Below, in pieces: positions 59,125 to 64,000 of a DNA stretch of 64,000 nucleotides (within the stretch, counting starts at the first letter, position 1; the number at the start of each line of letters is the position of its first letter). The notes beneath the pieces were generated by a model. That model was not told where the DNA came from. It made no database searches and saw nothing but the letters and a program-made list of their open reading frames with translations. The stretch is from Isoetes taiwanensis (lineage: Eukaryota > Streptophyta > Lycopodiopsida > Isoetales > Isoetaceae): positions 16,110,283 through 16,174,282 of the forward strand of contig JAJEKV010000026.1 in the NCBI GenBank assembly GCA_021234155.1. The letters are read 5' to 3'. Position numbers and translations under genes: made by a program.

Positions 59125-61527
59125 ATGCTGGATGGTGCACTTGAATCTATGAAAGTTATGGAGCAACCAGGCGTTTCCATTACCAGAAACAATGCCTATC
59201 GTCTATTGCAGGAGTGTGAAAAAACAAAGGACTTGGAGTGTGGCAAGCGGATTCAGTCTCTCATGATACAAAGTGGGCTTGATTCAATCACTGTACTGAG
59301 CGACCATCTTATTCGGCTATTCACTTATCATGGAGACTTGCTTGAAGCGAATCAGGTATTTCACAAAACTAAAAAACCTGGTCTACACACATGGGCTGCA
59401 ATAATTTTTGCAAATGCTAAGCTTGGCCAATCCGAAGTGGCCATTTCTTTGTATCACGAAATGCAGCTTGTAGAAATCCGCATTAGACAATTGATTTATG
59501 TTACAATTCTTAGAGCTTGTACAACAATAGCAGCCACCCACGAGGGGAGGATTATCCATGCACAAATCCTTTTAAATGAACTGCAACCAGAGATAGTCTT
59601 ATGGAATGCTGTGATAGACATGTATGCAAAATGTGGAAGCCTTGATGAAGCATCCAAAGTGTTGCAGGATATGCCACTTAGAGATGTTGTATCTTGGAAT
59701 ACTATGATTGCAGGATATGCCAAGCAGGGACAAAATATTTCAGCCGAAGAATGCTTACAGCAGATGCAAAAGGAAGATATAGAGCCCAATGTCATGTCCT
59801 GGGGTGCGCTAATTGGGGGTTATGCGCAGCAAGGTGAAGGTCTCCTAGCCCTGGAATGCTTTAAAAAGATGGAACAGGAAGGAATACAGCCAAATGACGT
59901 CATATTTTTAAGTGCCCTTAAGGCATGTGCCGCTATAGAACAAGTCGATCAGGGAAAGCTGATTCATGACAAGATTCTTAAGGGTGGATTTCAGTCGAAT
60001 GTTGTCTTAGGGAGCACCTTGATTGACATGTATGCGAAATGTGGAAGCCTAGAGGAGGCATATAAAGTATTTGACAACCTGCAAGGTCGAGATATAGTTT
60101 CTTGGAATGCAATGATTACTGGTTATGCTCAATGTGGAGAAGGTTTTCTGGCACTGGAGTACTTCCATGAGATGTTAAAGGAAAGGATAGAACCAAGCCA
60201 AGTCACATTTCTAGGCATCCTAAAAGCATGTGCTATCTTGAGAGCAACAGAGTGTGGAAGACTCATCCATGATAGGATCATTAAGAGCAAGTTGCAATCA
60301 GATGTAGTTGTTGGGAGCACGCTAGTTGATATGTATGCCAAATGTGGGAGCCTACAGGAAGCATGCAGTGTGTTTCATAAGTTGCCAAATAGAAATGTCG
60401 TCTCATGGGGTGCAATGATTGCTGGGTATTCCCAATGGGAGGAGGGCTTCTTAGCTCTGGACACTTTTCAAAAGATGCAACTTGAAGGCATCAGGGCAAA
60501 TGATGTTGTATTTTTGGGAACTCTGCAAGCATGTGCATGTATAGGTAATATAGAGCAGGCCAGATTTATGCATCATGAGGTCATTGTCAGCGGTTTGCAA
60601 TCTGACATTGTTGTGGGAAATACATTGGTTGATATGTATGCTAAATGTGGAAGCTTAGAGGAGGCGCAAAGTGCTTTCAAAAATTTGCCTTATCGAGATG
60701 TGGTGTCATGGGGTGCAATTATTGCAGGCTATGCTCAACATGGCGAATGCTTTATAGCACTCCAGTGGTTTGAGAGAATGCAGGAGGATGGGATATTGCC
60801 AGATGAAGTCACATTTCTGAGTCTCTTGAAAGCATGTGCCATTGTAGGAGCAATTGAGAAGGGAAAATTCATTCATGATGAAATAATTAAGAGAGGACTT
60901 CATTTTGATGTTGTTGTTGGAAATACTCTGGTTGATATGTATGCCAAATGTGGTAGCTTGGAAGAAGCATGCAAAGTCTTTAACAAATTGCAGGACAGAG
61001 ATTTAGTCTCATGGAATGCAATGGTTTCAGGATATTCTCATTATGGTAAAGGTCTTCTGGCTCTAGAATGCTTTGAAAACATGCTCAAGGAAGGTATTGT
61101 TCCAAATGATGTGTCATTTCATGTTATTTTGGTCACATGCAGTTATTCAGGTCTAGTGGATGAGGGCCATTGGTACTTCAATTTAATGAGAAAATATCAA
61201 GGGCTTAGACCTGGGATATCCCATTGTACCTCTATGATTGATCTTTTAGGCCGTGCTGGGTGCCTTTATGAGGCAGAATATTTTCTTCATTCTACTAAGC
61301 AGGCTGATGTTACATGTTGGACATCTTTGCTTAGTGCTTGCAAGTTGCATCAGAATCTTGAGCTTGGGCAGCACTGCTTTGATCGAATGATTTCGTTAGA
61401 TACTGATTGTTCTGCTGGTTATGTACTCATATCGAACATTTATGCAGATGTGCATATGCATTGGGAAACATGTGACGTAGAGATCTTAGGTTCTTGGGAG
61501 AGTGAGAGTCTAAAAGCCGCTTTGTAG
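59125..61527 (+). CDS. PLS-class pentatricopeptide repeat (PPR) protein, E-type
   Basis: PPR proteins of this class bind specific organelle RNAs and direct C-to-U editing or processing. The frame is intronless; the first ATG, 59125, gives 800 aa (another in-frame ATG is at 59158). Repeats start about residue 25 and run in P-L-S triplets of about 100 aa. The phrase (V/I)DMYAKCGSL(E/D)EA recurs six times, usually followed by RD(I/V)VSWNAMI(A/T)GYAQ; adjacent blocks are very similar at DNA level too. The tail has HCTSMIDLLGRAGCLYEAE, TCWTSLLSACKLHQNLELG and AGYVLISNIYADVHM, i.e. an E1-like motif, then diverges and stops; E2 is incomplete and there is no DYW deaminase domain. No clear transit peptide is seen at the N terminus, so targeting is uncertain. 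An editing role would need a DYW partner in trans. Confidence 0.88.
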   Translation: MLDGALESMKVMEQPGVSITRNNAYRLLQECEKTKDLECGKRIQSLMIQSGLDSITVLSDHLIRLFTYHGDLLEANQVFHKTKKPGLHTWAAIIFANAKLGQSEVAISLYHEMQLVEIRIRQLIYVTILRACTTIAATHEGRIIHAQILLNELQPEIVLWNAVIDMYAKCGSLDEASKVLQDMPLRDVVSWNTMIAGYAKQGQNISAEECLQQMQKEDIEPNVMSWGALIGGYAQQGEGLLALECFKKMEQEGIQPNDVIFLSALKACAAIEQVDQGKLIHDKILKGGFQSNVVLGSTLIDMYAKCGSLEEAYKVFDNLQGRDIVSWNAMITGYAQCGEGFLALEYFHEMLKERIEPSQVTFLGILKACAILRATECGRLIHDRIIKSKLQSDVVVGSTLVDMYAKCGSLQEACSVFHKLPNRNVVSWGAMIAGYSQWEEGFLALDTFQKMQLEGIRANDVVFLGTLQACACIGNIEQARFMHHEVIVSGLQSDIVVGNTLVDMYAKCGSLEEAQSAFKNLPYRDVVSWGAIIAGYAQHGECFIALQWFERMQEDGILPDEVTFLSLLKACAIVGAIEKGKFIHDEIIKRGLHFDVVVGNTLVDMYAKCGSLEEACKVFNKLQDRDLVSWNAMVSGYSHYGKGLLALECFENMLKEGIVPNDVSFHVILVTCSYSGLVDEGHWYFNLMRKYQGLRPGISHCTSMIDLLGRAGCLYEAEYFLHSTKQADVTCWTSLLSACKLHQNLELGQHCFDRMISLDTDCSAGYVLISNIYADVHMHWETCDVEILGSWESESLKAAL

Positions 61528-64000
61528 ATTGCTACATGCAGGCTGTCAAGTGTTCCAGCAATCTACCTATCTAATCTGGGTCTCCCACTTTCCCAAGGGA
61601 CTTCTCTCAACACCAAAACTGCTCCAATGGGCCTGAGACGTAATCTTGACAGAGCCGAGATCATGGGACAGGTCACAAAATCCCAAAATTGCTCAATTTG
61701 TTCTTCCCTTGGGAGTGTAATCGAAGAGTGCTTCCAAACAAGCATCGGAGCCTTTTGCAGCCCTCCCCAGAAAACAGATATTCCATTACCTTCTCTCTTG
61801 GCCAAAAATCTCAATTAATTGTTTTCTTTGGCAGATTCCACAAGAACCTGAGGACCTGGGAGGAAAATAAAGCATATATTTCCTTTCAATTCCCACAGAA
61901 AGGCAGCGGAAATATATGGCCTTTGTCACCTTGCATCAGGCAAACAATATGTAAATGGTTATGGTTCAAGTATGGAACCACAACCTCTTTAGGCCAGTCA
62001 CTATCCAATATGTGTTTGAAACGGCATGCAGTAAATATGTATGTATATGTGGCAGACAAAAGGTCCACCCAGGAGGAGATAACTACAATGATTTGCTGAT
62101 CATATGGTTTAGATGATCAGGACTTTAGACATCCATCTCCTATGTAATTAAAAAGGATACTCTGGGGCAGTTCCTTGAACAAGAGGTATGGCATGAGAGC
62201 AAAGACACTGTCAACGGTGCAACTTAGGAGTGGTAAAACACACTCTCTTCTTTAGTCCTGTATGCAATAAGTAGGACACATCCTAGCAGCTCATGAACTT
62301 GTAAGACCAAAAATGTCCTGCTATGCTTGTATATGAGCCCACCCAACTCGGACAGTGCATTATCAAACCAAAAGAAATATCCACATAAAGAGAACTAGCC
62401 TAGGACAAACAGTGTCAACCCCTTTCTTTGCATCTCATTTTGGTGTTATCTTGATAATACTAACATGAAGAAAAGATCGAATTTTTTTGAAGAGGTGACT
62501 TTATATAAGGCCAAACTGACTAAGAAAGAGGCAAGGCAGCTTCATGAGGAATCTTTTCATGGGGGTAAACAGGACATCAGATCATTTTTAGGCCCACCAT
62601 TGGTATGCCACAGGCCAATTGTGTGAGTGCAGTCGCTATAAAACTGTAATTTGTATTTACTTACTAGGTTTGCCTAGCACTTTTAAAGCTAAGAGGATGC
62701 TCTTAGATGATAGAGAGCTAATGTGCTCATTGGGTCTCATAGGCTGTGTCTCCAGTAGATGTTAATTTACTCTTTGTTTCTGTCTTGCATTCTTTCTTTA
62801 TGGTGTACACATTGGACTACAAGGTCTCATCTTCTTAAAATGATCGGTCATCTGCAAGTCAGGACTGATATTAAGAGGCCAGAAGTCATGTAGCTATAAG
62901 GCAAATTTATCAAACCTAGAAATGATGGGTTTCTAAAGCTGCATTATATTTAAATGGGGATGGAAGTTATTCTTAAGACGAATAGATGAGGTCACAAGGA
63001 CACCCAATATTTTCATCGCTTTCCCAAGACGTGCAACTAGTTTAATTGACATTAAAATGCCAACATGTTTTGTATTGCTGCTGCCTTATTTTCTTACTTT
63101 ACAGTAACTGCTTGCTCCCATGTTTATTTGATGTCTCATTCCAGCAAGAATTTCTTTGCGCCTGCTCTGATCTATCATACATAAGAACCCTAGATAATCC
63201 TTGTTGGATGACCGTTGATATTCAACCCAAGTGCCAGTTCAATCTGAAAATGTCATCTTTGCATATTTTTCAGGCTGGAGCTTAAAGTAAGGGAGGGAAT
63301 CTTGGAAAGTGGAAAGGCACTTTGACGCAAGAGCAACAAGAAGCTAAATATACTAACCATGACTAAAGGCTGAAATACTAGCTAAATATGAATCCAGCAA
63401 GGTGGCAAGACGATAAGACAGATACGTCTAATTTAAGAGCAACAAGACCAAACGCAGCAGGGGAAAGTCTTAGTAGAAACCTACAAATGGTCATACAAAT
63501 TCAGTATTTGACAGATATCTGCAGTTTTGCTTATGTTCTTGAGACTGTATATTTGAAAGTACCTCTAGCACCTCGCTGAGCAAAATATGAATTCCTAAAA
63601 CTAACCAAAGATATACTGGCGAGAGGCTGTTGCAGTATTTATGTTACAGCAATACTTTCTGCAAACAGGTCTGCTAGTGAATTTGATAGGGGCAAGGAAA
63701 TGTTTGTGGTTAGTATAATATATTATGTATCTCCTGTATTCTCTCTCTGGGAATGCACTTCACATAAATAGCGAAACATGATATGATACATCTTACAGAA
63801 TTGGCATAGGCTGGAAGTCATATTACCTATAGGGTAAGAAAACAAGAGTAACTAAACACAGCAAGAATCTTCCTAAAAACAAAGGAAAGATGGCAAATCA
63901 TTAGAAAAAAGTCGAAATTGACATAACAGCTATGAGGTGAAAACTGTAAATAGGATGCCAAACATCTTCCTGTGAACATTATATAGTTTTCTTTCTTTTT
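61528..64000. other. Intergenic downstream of the PPR gene
   Basis: No coding domain or element ends could be supported. An open minus-strand frame at 61563-61814 is unrecognised. The region may hold the PPR 3' untranslated sequence. Confidence 0.35.

Noticed and set aside
61563..61814. Minus-strand open frame after the PPR gene
   Set aside because: Some protein-like composition, but no family recognised and no supporting context.

Overview
This window is nuclear DNA of a land plant with a large, transposon-packed genome. The evidence is a nine-exon plastid sigma-factor gene, a five-exon auxin-binding protein (ABP1) gene, an intronless PLS-type PPR gene, chromovirus/LTR/LINE/SINE debris and an AT-rich background. 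The transposon load and the PPR style make a fern or other seed-free vascular plant my best guess. That assignment is inference, not something the sequence proves.

Layout. 1-6.3 kb: the end of an unidentified coding region, then a degraded plus-strand LTR element (LTR, PBS-like site, gag) split at 2749-5681 by a young non-autonomous LTR element. 9.3-12.0 kb: the intact sigma-factor gene with a G-box upstream. 12.6-13.2 kb: a textbook tRNA-derived SINE and a tandem duplication. 16-24.8 kb: a decayed minus-strand chromovirus with two later insertions, an internally deleted LTR element (18330-20890) and a LINE-like retroposon (21198-21817); the target-site sequence survives around both. 25.3-25.9 kb: a SMI1/KNR4-domain gene on the minus strand with one in-frame stop. 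29.0-30.7 kb: a short single-pass membrane ORF ending 56 bp before the ABP1 start codon. 31-37 kb: duplications, a LINE ORF1 copy, a foldback and a minus-strand non-LTR reverse transcriptase relic. 37.9-47.3 kb: minisatellites followed by a satellite complex in which an ~815-bp unit and a 19-bp unit form inverted arrays. 48-58 kb: repeats, a MITE candidate, LTR fragments and a retroposon with target-site duplications. 58.5-61.5 kb: two adjacent hairpins and the PPR gene. 61.5-64 kb: nothing recognisable.

The apparently functional genes are few (sigma factor, ABP1, PPR, possibly the small membrane ORF). Sigma factor and PPR proteins both serve organelle gene expression (plastid promoter recognition; organelle RNA processing or editing), but they lie about 47 kb apart and nothing suggests co-regulation. 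The most unusual structures are the palindromic 19-bp satellite arrays, the hairpin pair upstream of the PPR gene, the ABP1 without a KDEL tail with its closely packed upstream ORF, and the dense, orderable nesting of mobile elements.
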